A program made the position numbers and the translations under genes. Shown here piece after piece: positions 52,806 through 59,751 of a DNA stretch of 64,000 bases. The first letter of the stretch is position 1, and each line of letters begins with the position of its first letter. The stretch spans positions 186,001 through 250,000 of the forward strand of contig JBALVX010000001.1 in assembly GCA_036961295.1 (NCBI GenBank), given 5' to 3'. The stretch is from JAGPUQ01 sp036961295. Lineage in GTDB: Bacteria; Pseudomonadota; Gammaproteobacteria; Pseudomonadales; Porticoccaceae. A model generated the notes under the pieces. The model did no database searches, was not told where the DNA came from, and saw nothing but the letters and a program-made list of their open reading frames with translations.

Positions 52806-54182
52806 GTGGCAGTAGAAATAGTTCGGGTACCGGATTTAGGTGGTGCCGATGAAGTTGAAGTCATCGAAATACCGGTTAAGGTGGGCGATCAGATCTCCAT
52901 TGACGATACCATCGTGGTATTGGAATCTGAAAAAGCCACCATGGAATTACCCGCGCCGTTTGCGGGGCGTATTGTAAAAATACTGGTTGCCGAAGGCGAT
53001 AAAATTACCGCCGAAGGTGTTCCCATAATGGAGCTTGAGGTCGAAGCCGAATCAACGGTTGCTGGAGAAACAGAAGCCATGCCCTCTCCGAGTCAAAAAT
53101 TGCCAGACCCTGATGTAGCTCCAAAACCAGAGCCGAAAGCCGAAGTTAAGGCAGCCCCTAAAGCAGTACCTAAATCACTATCCAAATCAAAACCCCAGTT
53201 AGTAGCTAACAAGCCCGCTGCTGCACCGGTCGCCGACGATACAGAAACCACCTTGGCCACTGCCGACACGGCAACCGATGTTTACGCCGGGCCCTACGTG
53301 CGCCGTTTGGCGCGGGAATTGGGCGTCGATCTCAGCCAGGTACCGGGCAGTGGGCCGCGCCAGCGTATTATTAAAGAAGATGTTCATAAATTTATAAAAC
53401 AACGCATTGCAAATCCGCAGAGTGCGGGTTCGCCAGGATCGGGCGGGACCATTCCCTCGGTGCCGGATATTGAGTTCACTAAATTTGGTGACATTGAAAC
53501 CCAGGCGATGAGTAAAATTGCCAAATTAACTGCGGCCAATATGCAGCGCAGTTGGCTCAACGTGCCCCACGTTACCCAGTTTGATGACGCCGATATAACC
53601 GAGCTAGAAGAATTTCGGCAATCTCTTAAAGCCGAAGGCGAGCGGCGGGGTGTCAAAATTACCCCGGTGCCGTTCTTGCTCAAAGCCTGTGCGCTGGCCT
53701 TGCAAGAAAATCCGGTGCTCAACCGCGCCTTGCGCAGCGATGGTCAACACTTCGTCCAAAAAAATTATTTTAATATTGGCATGGCCGTCGATACGCCGAA
53801 AGGCTTAATGGTGCCAGTGATTCGAGACGTCAACCAAAAAGGTATTTGGGAGCTAGCGACAGAAATTTTTGAACTCGCCGACAAAGCGCGAGCCGGTAAG
53901 TTGACCGTTAACGATATGCAGGGCGGGTGTTTTACCGTATCCAGTTTAGGTGCCATCGGCGGGCGCGGTTTTACCCCGATAGTAAATACTCCCGAAGTCG
54001 CTATTCTTGGCGTTTCTAAAGCGGCGATTCAGCCGGTGTGGAACGGTGCCGAGTTTGCCCCGCGAAAATTATTACCACTGGCCTTGTCCTACGACCATAG
54101 AGCCGTAAATGGCGGTGACGGTGGACGGTTTATGACACGCTTAGTAGAACTGCTTAGCGATATTCGCGGTATGGTGATGTAG
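52806..54182 (+). CDS. aceF: pyruvate dehydrogenase E2, dihydrolipoyl acetyltransferase
   Basis: One N-terminal lipoyl domain (lipoyl-Lys43 in LESEKATMELPAP), an Ala/Pro/Lys-rich linker, an E3/E1-binding domain (YAGPYVRRLARELGVDLSQVPGSGPRQRI) and the catalytic domain ending in LSYDHRAVNGGDGGRFM with the active His and Asp. 458 residues. E. coli has three lipoyl domains and many pseudomonads two, so this is the short form. Part of the linker is a 12-bp repeat. GTG start with AAGGAAA upstream; operon with aceE. Confidence 0.96.
   Translation: MAVEIVRVPDLGGADEVEVIEIPVKVGDQISIDDTIVVLESEKATMELPAPFAGRIVKILVAEGDKITAEGVPIMELEVEAESTVAGETEAMPSPSQKLPDPDVAPKPEPKAEVKAAPKAVPKSLSKSKPQLVANKPAAAPVADDTETTLATADTATDVYAGPYVRRLARELGVDLSQVPGSGPRQRIIKEDVHKFIKQRIANPQSAGSPGSGGTIPSVPDIEFTKFGDIETQAMSKIAKLTAANMQRSWLNVPHVTQFDDADITELEEFRQSLKAEGERRGVKITPVPFLLKACALALQENPVLNRALRSDGQHFVQKNYFNIGMAVDTPKGLMVPVIRDVNQKGIWELATEIFELADKARAGKLTVNDMQGGCFTVSSLGAIGGRGFTPIVNTPEVAILGVSKAAIQPVWNGAEFAPRKLLPLALSYDHRAVNGGDGGRFMTRLVELLSDIRGMVM
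53151..53186. repeat. 12-bp tandem repeat in aceF linker
   Basis: GCAGCCCCTAAA, GCAGTACCTAAA, TCACTATCCAAA encode AAPK, AVPK, SLSK between the lipoyl and E3-binding domains. Such linkers are Ala/Pro-rich in general, so this one alone would not be remarkable. Confidence 0.75.
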
Positions 54183-54256
54183 TTTTTAGAAGGCACTTGA
54201 GTTTGGTTTAAATATTGGCGCTTGTTTTTAATAAAGTAGCAGATAAGGAAATTATA

Positions 54257-54982
54257 ATGATTACCAATAGCCAGTCTGGAACAAACGTACACGAAATCAC
54301 TGAGCGAATTTACCGTATCAACACGCCAGTTGCATTTGAAAGCGGGGCGGGGTTTTCCTTTAATCAATATTTGATCGCCGCTGAACAGCCTTTGCTATTT
54401 CACACAGGCCCGCGAAAGATGTTTCCTCTGGTTCGTGAAGCCGTAGCGAGTGTGCTGCCGGTGGATCAACTGCGTTATATCGGCTTCTCTCATGTAGAGG
54501 GCGACGAATGCGGCTCGCTAAACGAATGGCTCGTCGCTGCTCCAGAATCTACTCCGCTGTGCAGCCGGGTTGCCGGTATGACCTCAATTGAAGATATTGC
54601 GGATCGGAGTCCTCGCACGCTTGCACACGGCGAGGTGCTTTCTTTGGGAAGCCATAGCGTGCGTTGGCACGATACCCCGCATCTCCCGCATGGGTGGGAG
54701 TGTGGCTATTTGACCGAGGAAAGCACGCACACTTTATTTTGTGGCGACCTGTTTACCCAGGGCGGCACTGATCTTCCCGCCATCACCGAGTCGGACATTC
54801 TCGGGCCCAGCGAAGCTTTTCGTAAACAGCTGGATTATTTTTCACATGCAGAGAACACCGGGGCCATGCTAGAGTATTTGGCGTCTACCGAGCCAAAAAT
54901 TCTGGCCTGTATGCACGGTAGCGCCTGGCGAGGCGATGGTGGAAAACTTCTGAGAGCCCTCGCTGACGCGCTGTCTGCCTAA
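54257..54982 (+). CDS. ODP-type di-iron metallo-beta-lactamase-fold protein
   Basis: Metallo-beta-lactamase fold in the version of flavodiiron proteins: instead of HxHxDH it has HxExD (SHVEGDECG, His79, Glu81, Asp83), then HLPHGWECG, LFCGDLFTQGG and ACMHGSAW supplying further ligands. 241 residues from ATG 54257 (AAGGAA upstream), so it is the stand-alone domain without flavodoxin, as in oxygen-binding di-iron proteins (ODP) used in O2 sensing. A perfect GCCTAAC/GTTAGGC pair begins at its stop codon. It precedes a SnoaL-like and a nitrobindin-like gene. Confidence 0.85.
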   Translation: MITNSQSGTNVHEITERIYRINTPVAFESGAGFSFNQYLIAAEQPLLFHTGPRKMFPLVREAVASVLPVDQLRYIGFSHVEGDECGSLNEWLVAAPESTPLCSRVAGMTSIEDIADRSPRTLAHGEVLSLGSHSVRWHDTPHLPHGWECGYLTEESTHTLFCGDLFTQGGTDLPAITESDILGPSEAFRKQLDYFSHAENTGAMLEYLASTEPKILACMHGSAWRGDGGKLLRALADALSA

Positions 54983-55006
54983 CGAGTCAGGTATAGGGAG
55001 TTAGGC
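54977..55006. repeat. GCCTAAC ... GTTAGGC inverted pair after the ODP gene
   Basis: A perfect seven-bp inverted repeat with 16 bases between. The TAA of the preceding gene lies within GCCTAAC. The arms match the integron inverse-core (RYYYAAC) and core (GTTRRRY) consensus exactly, but the interior is too short for a functional attC. It could be a decayed attC or an unrelated hairpin. Confidence 0.4.
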
Positions 55007-55071
55007 TTCCTATTGAAAATTAATCGGCCTATTCTTTTTACACATAGTTCAACTACTGGGGGAGCTAGTCA

Positions 55072-55515
55072 ATGTCGGATAAATTAGAAGCCAACAAACA
55101 AATTGTCAGGGATTTTTTTGCTGCTATGGATAATCGTCGATTTGATGATATGGAGGCAATGTTGCACCCGGATCATTTATTCCATTTGCCCATGGCAGAT
55201 ACGCCACTGGATAAAGAAACGCATATGCAGATGAATATGAAACTGCAGGAGTCTTTAACAGATTTTGATCGCCACTTTCACGACCAGATTGCCGAGGGCG
55301 ATAAGGTGGTAAGCCGGATGTTACTGCGCATGAAGCACGTGGGCGAGTTCAATGGCGTGGCTCCCACTAACGAGTACATTGATCTTGAAGCCATCCACAT
55401 CATGCGCATCAAAGATGGCTTAAATATTGAGGAGTGGGATGCGGTTGATTTCGTACCCTTCCTGAAAGCTCTCGATTTTATTCCCAAAGACTCGAAGACC
55501 CCCTGGGATCACTAG
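55072..55515 (+). CDS. SnoaL-like / NTF2-superfamily protein
   Basis: 147 residues with the alpha+beta-barrel pattern of SnoaL-like proteins: ANKQIVRDFFAAMDNRRFDDMEAMLHPDHLFH, then a charged middle (DFDRHFHDQIAEGDKVVSRMLLRMKHVGEFNGVAPT) and EEWDAVDFVPFLKALDFIP. Members are polyketide cyclases, isomerases or proteins of unknown role; nothing here fixes a substrate. It abuts the next gene and probably shares its transcript. Confidence 0.82.
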   Translation: MSDKLEANKQIVRDFFAAMDNRRFDDMEAMLHPDHLFHLPMADTPLDKETHMQMNMKLQESLTDFDRHFHDQIAEGDKVVSRMLLRMKHVGEFNGVAPTNEYIDLEAIHIMRIKDGLNIEEWDAVDFVPFLKALDFIPKDSKTPWDH

Positions 55516-55548
55516 TTGAGTGATTTATACAGCGATCGAGGTAACCTG

Positions 55549-56115
55549 ATGGGTGAAGTAGAGAAGGTAAATTACGGCCCCTTAACGGAGCTGATCGGGG
55601 TTTGGCATGGCGATAAAGGACACGATGTCTCGCCCGAACCCGATGGCAGCGAAAATAGTCCCTATTACGAAACCATTACCTTTGCCGCCGCTGGCGATGT
55701 TACCAATGCGGAATCCCAATTATTAACCGCGCTGCACTACCGACAAATTGTGCAACGAAAATCAAACGATGAGATATTCCACGATCAAACGGGGTACTGG
55801 ATATGGGATGCCGAGCGCGGCACGGTTATGCACTCGCTAACCATCCCTCGTGCGGTGAGCGTGCTCGCCGGCGGAACCTTTAATGGTGATAAGAACGAGG
55901 ACGGAAGGATCGTATTAAAAGTTTCGGCAGGTCTTGATGATAAAAACTGGAAAATAATTCAATCCCCTTTTATGCAAGAAAACGCAAGCACCACAAAATT
56001 TGATCAAACACTGATTGTCGGCAAGGGCAGGCTGTCTTACTCGCAAACCATGGTGCTGGATATTTATGGACGAATTTTTGAGCACACGGACAAGAATGAA
56101 TTATTGCGGCAGTGA
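55549..56115 (+). CDS. haem-binding beta-barrel (nitrobindin-like) protein
   Basis: Starts at ATG 55549 with GAGG seven bases upstream; an in-frame TTG at 55516 right after the previous stop is less likely. The motif LIGVWHGDKGHD near the N-terminus corresponds to the GxWxGxG of nitrobindin/THAP4-like barrels, followed by SPYYETITFAAAGDV and, late, SYSQTMVLDIYGRIFEHTD. About 188 residues. Nitrobindins bind ferric haem and interact with NO and peroxynitrite; the histidine ligand cannot be fixed by eye. Last gene before the cassette region. Confidence 0.75.
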   Translation: MGEVEKVNYGPLTELIGVWHGDKGHDVSPEPDGSENSPYYETITFAAAGDVTNAESQLLTALHYRQIVQRKSNDEIFHDQTGYWIWDAERGTVMHSLTIPRAVSVLAGGTFNGDKNEDGRIVLKVSAGLDDKNWKIIQSPFMQENASTTKFDQTLIVGKGRLSYSQTMVLDIYGRIFEHTDKNELLRQ

Positions 56116-56119
56116 TATA

Positions 56120-56139
56120 CGGTATGGCAACAGATACCG
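56120..56139. repeat. hairpin after the nitrobindin-like gene
   Basis: CGGTAT and ATACCG pair perfectly across an eight-base loop, two bases after the stop codon. There is no T-run, so a terminator role is uncertain. Confidence 0.4.
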
Positions 56140-56284
56140 GCTGAGTTGGTATATTTGAAAAAGTACTACTCAATCGCACAGCTGCAGTTAAAGTAGGGCG
56201 AAAGTGAAATCAGTTGAATTATCATATAATCAATATATTAGAACTACAAACCAAGCGAGGCCAAGGAATGATATACCGCAGGAG

Positions 56285-56345
56285 CCGTATAACATCCCAA
56301 ATTGGGTGCATATGCTGCACATGCTCGGTTTGGGAAGATATACTG
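56285..56345 (+). repeat. degenerate attC-like hairpin at the left end of the array
   Basis: GTATAAC (56287-56293) followed by ATCCCAAA pairs with TTTGGGAA followed by GATATAC (56337-56343), 15 of 18 positions matching across the arms; an inner GTGCA/TGCAC stem fills the loop. GATATAC is one base from the expected GTTATAC. A further core-like GTTAGCG at 56365-56371 lies four bases before the next start codon. Confidence 0.4.
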
Positions 56346-56374
56346 CAACTGCAGTTAACTAATAGTTAGCGAGC

Positions 56375-57097
56375 ATGATTACCTGCAAACTCACCGGAAA
56401 TAAAGGCAAACCAATAAAGGCGCACATTATTCCAAAAGCCTTTTATGAATTACCGCCACAGGAAGAAGGTTCATGCAAGTTGCTAAGCAATACACCTGAC
56501 ACTTTTCCAAAGAAAGTACCAGCTGGCATATATGACTCAACATTAGTAACTCAAGAAGGTGAGGATATATTTGACTCATGGGACAGCTACGCCACTCGTC
56601 TGTTACTGGATGAAAACATACCATTAGTAGAAATATCAGGGCAAGGTCGTATAATTGGTTGGCAATTAGCCAATTATGACTATTCTTTGTTAAAGCTTTT
56701 TGCTCTTTCTATATTATGGCGTGCACACGCATCATCTCATCGTGCGTTTAAAAAAGTAAAGCTAGGCTTGCATGAGCCAATAATACGTAATTTACTATTA
56801 AATAATGATGCGGGTATACCAGACCTATACTCTGTTATTATTTCCAGATGGATTGACGATGGGTTTGGTCCAGTTTTTATGGATCCATTTAGTGAAGAAT
56901 ATGATGGTGTTGATTTTTATAGGCTTTACTGTGGAAGGTATGTGTTTTCAATAAAAGTTGACTCACGATTAACCATAGGTGCTTTTCGTGAAGTGCAACT
57001 CACTCCAGGAAGAAGCTTAACTATAATAGCAAGACATCTCAGAAACAGTAAAGAGTGGCCAATAATGCAAAAAATAGCTAGAGAAAATGCACGCTAA
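56375..57097 (+). CDS. cassette-borne AT-rich protein of unknown function
   Basis: 240 residues, clearly richer in A and T (codons such as ATA and TTA) than its neighbours, pointing to foreign origin. The N-terminus MITCKLTGNKGKPIKAHIIPKAFYEL resembles the start of an uncharacterised group whose members open with a CxxC pair and AHIIP; here only Cys4 remains (Cys-Lys-Leu-Thr where CxxC is expected). The rest shows no motif I recognise, with no signal peptide and no membrane helix. The start lies four bases after a core-like GTTAGCG, and the stop codon TAA is part of the attC inverse core. No function is proposed. Confidence 0.75.
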   Translation: MITCKLTGNKGKPIKAHIIPKAFYELPPQEEGSCKLLSNTPDTFPKKVPAGIYDSTLVTQEGEDIFDSWDSYATRLLLDENIPLVEISGQGRIIGWQLANYDYSLLKLFALSILWRAHASSHRAFKKVKLGLHEPIIRNLLLNNDAGIPDLYSVIISRWIDDGFGPVFMDPFSEEYDGVDFYRLYCGRYVFSIKVDSRLTIGAFREVQLTPGRSLTIIARHLRNSKEWPIMQKIARENAR

Positions 57098-57154
57098 GAA
57101 GCGGGTCAAGTGCGACGCGAAAAAGCATCGCGCGCCTTACCCAAGTCGTTAGAC
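57092..57154 (+). repeat. attC site (between unknown gene and cupin)
   Basis: Inverse core CGCTAAG overlaps the preceding stop codon; core GTTAGAC (57148-57154) matches GTTRRRY. The arms GGGTCAAG/CTTACCC and TGCGACGCG/CGCGCGCC pair with single unpaired bases on the left arm (C and A), the hallmark of folded attC sites, and the loop is AAAAAGCAT. The next start codon is 18 bases after the core. Confidence 0.85.
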
Positions 57155-57171
57155 GACAAAAGGAGAAATCA

Positions 57172-57552
57172 ATGCAGATTATTGATAACAGTAACGTTGA
57201 AATGTTTGAGTTGCCGGGCATCAAGCATCAGACAGTCGGTGGACATAAGCAAGGTGTTAGGTCCATGGAAGTGTGGGTGCAGACGATTGCTCCTGGTGCG
57301 TCAACGCCTGTGCACTGCCATGCGTGCGAAGAGGTAATAGTAATTGTGAATGGCTCAGGAGAATGTACGATAGCTGGCAAGACCACCAGGTTCGGACCAA
57401 ACACAACCTTAATCATCGAGCCAGACATCGTGCACCAAATAGTAAACACTTCCACAGAGGAGCTGAAGCTTGTTGCCGCGCTCGGGATGGCACCGGTGCG
57501 AGTGAAGACAGGTGATGGTGAGCCATTGCCGGTGCCTTGGGACGCTCCATAA
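57172..57552 (+). CDS. small cupin-domain protein
   Basis: 126 residues, a single cupin barrel. Motif 1 is TPVHCHACEEVIVIVNGSGE with the metal-binding His, His and Glu; motif 2 contains PDIVHQIVN with the last His. Such proteins may be enzymes or small-molecule binding proteins; the substrate is unknown. AAAGGAG precedes the ATG. It follows directly after an attC core, so it is the first gene of its cassette. Confidence 0.87.
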   Translation: MQIIDNSNVEMFELPGIKHQTVGGHKQGVRSMEVWVQTIAPGASTPVHCHACEEVIVIVNGSGECTIAGKTTRFGPNTTLIIEPDIVHQIVNTSTEELKLVAALGMAPVRVKTGDGEPLPVPWDAP

Positions 57553-57559
57553 TTTTGTC

Positions 57560-57681
57560 ACTTAACAAGCGCTTTATAAAAACAGATAAAACCATGGAAT
57601 ATCGATCATACAAGTTGCTCAACTTGACCCACAAAACGCCGTTTCGCGTCGCTACACTTTGTTTTTGCGGTCGAACGTCAT
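57560..57681 (+). repeat. degenerate attC candidate after the cupin gene
   Basis: ACTTAAC (57560-57566) matches the inverse-core consensus and is followed by AAGCGCTTTAT, a common attC arm. Further on GCTCAA and GACCCACAAAAC pair with TTTGTTTTTGCGGTC and TTGAGC. No GTTRRRY core is found where it should close, so the site, if real, is damaged. Confidence 0.4.
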
Positions 57682-57712
57682 TGAGCTTTGTTCCTTTAAG
57701 GAACAAAGCTCA
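57682..57712. repeat. perfect 15-bp-arm inverted repeat
   Basis: TGAGCTTTGTTCCTT, one central T, then AAGGAACAAAGCTCA. Near-perfect dyad symmetry without a loop, so it could act as a cruciform, a bidirectional terminator element or a protein site. Confidence 0.85.
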
Positions 57713-57718
57713 TTAGTC

Positions 57719-57733
57719 CCCGGCTTTGCCGGG
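57719..57733. repeat. CCCGGC-TTT-GCCGGG hairpin
   Basis: Six-bp perfect stem with a TTT loop, seven bases after the preceding inverted repeat and 29 bases before the TPR gene start. Confidence 0.7.
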
Positions 57734-57762
57734 ATGGATTAACTACTGTATAAGGATTTCCC

Positions 57763-58965
57763 ATGTTCGAAACACGCACTGGTAACACACTATCAAGTAA
57801 GTCCGCTGAAGCTGTTAATCTATACCAGGAAGCAGTCGATTTAATTCTAGGGTCAGAATCTGGCGCGGCCGAAACCCTTGATAAGGCACTTCAGCTAGAT
57901 AAGGGTTTTGCTTTAGCTGCAGCTGCGCGCTATTACGTGGCACAAGATGTTGGCGAGCCTGATGCTAAAGTCTACCGAGAACTTGCAGAACGGGCATCAT
58001 TGAACGCAACCGACTGGGAACGTGAACATATCGATGTTCTTATCGGCATGATTGACCGGCCTGATGCTACCCGGGCAGAGGCACTGGCCTACATCAAGAC
58101 TACGCCTGCCGATCTGTTAGTGGTTTCCCAGCTAGCGGGAAATTTGTTTTTTTACGGTGGGCCCAAAAAACTTGATGCCGTGCTGAATGTATTCGAGTCC
58201 GTTGAAGAGGCTTTAGGCAACGATTGGGCGTTCCTTGCCCGGCTAGGATTTGCGGCGAGTGAAGCAGGACAACGCAAGCGTGGACGCGAGCTTATTGAAC
58301 GGGCTTTGGACATTCGACCCCAGGCGCTCTATTCCATTCATGCTTTAGCACATATGCTGCATGATGACGGCGCAGTCGAAGAGTCGGCAAAGCTGCTACA
58401 GGACTGGCTCAAGGAGCATGGGGCCGGCGCTCGCGAGGGACAAATGTATGGGCACGTCCAGTGGCACCTTGCTTTGGCCGAATGGCAAATAGGTGACCGC
58501 GAAGCTGCGATGCAACGTTACCTGGAGTTTTGTGCGCCAGAAACCACGACATGCGGCCCTATTCTTACGCTTGCTGATTGTGGTGGTTTCCTGCTCAGAG
58601 ATTACTTGCAAAGCGGCGAGACGAGCGCATTGGGAAATGATGTGCTAACGCATATTGAGCGCGTCTGGGGAATGATAGGCCATCCTTTCATCGCGCTTCA
58701 TGTGGCGGGCCTGTACGCTACAGCAGGCGATATAGCCGGACTTAAACGATGTGAAGAAACCATTTCTGGAAAACCCAGTGGGGTGAATCGTGATGTTTCA
58801 CTTGCCCTGGTGTCCTCACTTAGTGATGTTGTGACGGGTAACTATCAGCGTTCGATGCAGACCCTGGCAACAATTTCCCCAGGCGCGCGTGTTGGTATTG
58901 GTGGCAGCAATGTCGAGCGAATACTTATCGATTTGATCGAAACGAGTTGCAAAGCGCGGCACTAA
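57763..58965 (+). CDS. TTC38-like tetratricopeptide repeat protein
   Basis: 400 residues of helical repeats resembling the TTC38 family (also found in eukaryotes): early KALQLDKGFALAAAARYYVAQ, a middle WEREHIDVL, then RALDIRPQALYSIHALAHMLHDDG and GHVQWHLALAEWQIGDREAAMQRY, where the HALAHML and HVQWHLALAEW segments correspond to the most conserved part. No signal peptide. The molecular role of the family is unknown. It is preceded by two hairpins and ATAAGG, and lies in the cassette region between attC sites. A large protein for a gene cassette. Confidence 0.8.
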   Translation: MFETRTGNTLSSKSAEAVNLYQEAVDLILGSESGAAETLDKALQLDKGFALAAAARYYVAQDVGEPDAKVYRELAERASLNATDWEREHIDVLIGMIDRPDATRAEALAYIKTTPADLLVVSQLAGNLFFYGGPKKLDAVLNVFESVEEALGNDWAFLARLGFAASEAGQRKRGRELIERALDIRPQALYSIHALAHMLHDDGAVEESAKLLQDWLKEHGAGAREGQMYGHVQWHLALAEWQIGDREAAMQRYLEFCAPETTTCGPILTLADCGGFLLRDYLQSGETSALGNDVLTHIERVWGMIGHPFIALHVAGLYATAGDIAGLKRCEETISGKPSGVNRDVSLALVSSLSDVVTGNYQRSMQTLATISPGARVGIGGSNVERILIDLIETSCKARH

Positions 58966-59260
58966 ACACACAACTGGCCTGAAATTTTTGCAACTAAATA
59001 AGGGGCCGATCTTAATTGTTTCCAGCGAAAAGAACGTAACCTTGCTTTTAAATGACGTTCAAATAATAAAAATCATTAAACGCTTTAGTTCATTAAAATT
59101 CAGGATTAAGCTAAAGAAACATTAGGGAATGAGGTCAGCATGGATGCAAAGCTAAAAACCTATAAAAATATCTATTTTTACCAAGTTTAACGCAATAGTG
59201 TCGGCACCATTGTCTTTTCCACCGCTAAGAAATATTTCAAAACGGACGCAAAAAGCGCGT
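58966..59260. other. non-coding tail of the TPR cassette
   Basis: About 295 bases between the TPR stop and the IS end, AT-rich and without a convincing gene. A 16-codon frame at 59140-59190 (MDAKLKTYKNIYFYQV) has GAGG upstream but is too short to call. The last 38 bases (59223-59260) are the left half of an attC site. Confidence 0.45.
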
Positions 59261-59316
59261 TGATCTAGCACCACTTTGATGGACAGTCATTTACTGTTAA
59301 TCAAGGGGGTCAAGTC

Positions 59317-59751
59317 GTGGGGCAGACCAAGAAACGAAATTATGATCGGTATACCTTAGCGTTTAAACTTCAAGCCGTTAGGATGGCGAATCACCCTGAC
59401 GTTATGTCGAAAGCAATAGCAGAATCACTGGGCATCCATCCCGTGATGCTTTACCGATGGCAAATGGAACATCGGCAAGGTGACTTGAAGGAGAACAAAC
59501 ATATGAAGCCTAAAAAGCCTTCATCGAAACGACGCCAACAACGAACTGATCCGGGCGTGAATAAGGAAGCCGAATTACTAATCGCAAGCAAACGGATCAA
59601 TGAGCTTGAAAAGGCATTAGCGAATCGAGAGGAGGAACTCGATTTGTTAAAAAAGCACGGCGGTTCTTCGCGGAGAAAAAAATACGATCTCCGAGTTCAT
59701 CGAGAAGAACCGAGAAAATCACAAAGTGAAACGATTGTGCGAGTTATATAG
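59317..59751 (+). CDS. IS3-family transposase OrfA
   Basis: 144 residues: helix-turn-helix (YTLAFKLQAVRMANHPDVMSKAIAESLGIHPVMLYRWQMEH), then a leucine-zipper-like coiled coil (RINELEKALANREEELDLLKK). In related elements the frame continues with KARRFFAEK; here that peptide is encoded in the -1 frame, and OrfA instead reads KKHGGSSRRKKYDL. This suggests loss of one A from the run at 59649-59654. GTG start. Confidence 0.85.
   Translation: MGQTKKRNYDRYTLAFKLQAVRMANHPDVMSKAIAESLGIHPVMLYRWQMEHRQGDLKENKHMKPKKPSSKRRQQRTDPGVNKEAELLIASKRINELEKALANREEELDLLKKHGGSSRRKKYDLRVHREEPRKSQSETIVRVI

Noticed and set aside
55072..56115. SnoaL-like and nitrobindin-like genes as part of the cassette array
   Set aside because: No attC-like site separates them and their composition matches the chromosome; only the short core pair at 54977-55006 hints at it.
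59140..59190. 16-codon frame with a ribosome-site-like GAGG
   Set aside because: Too short and without any similarity; probably chance in AT-rich cassette tail.
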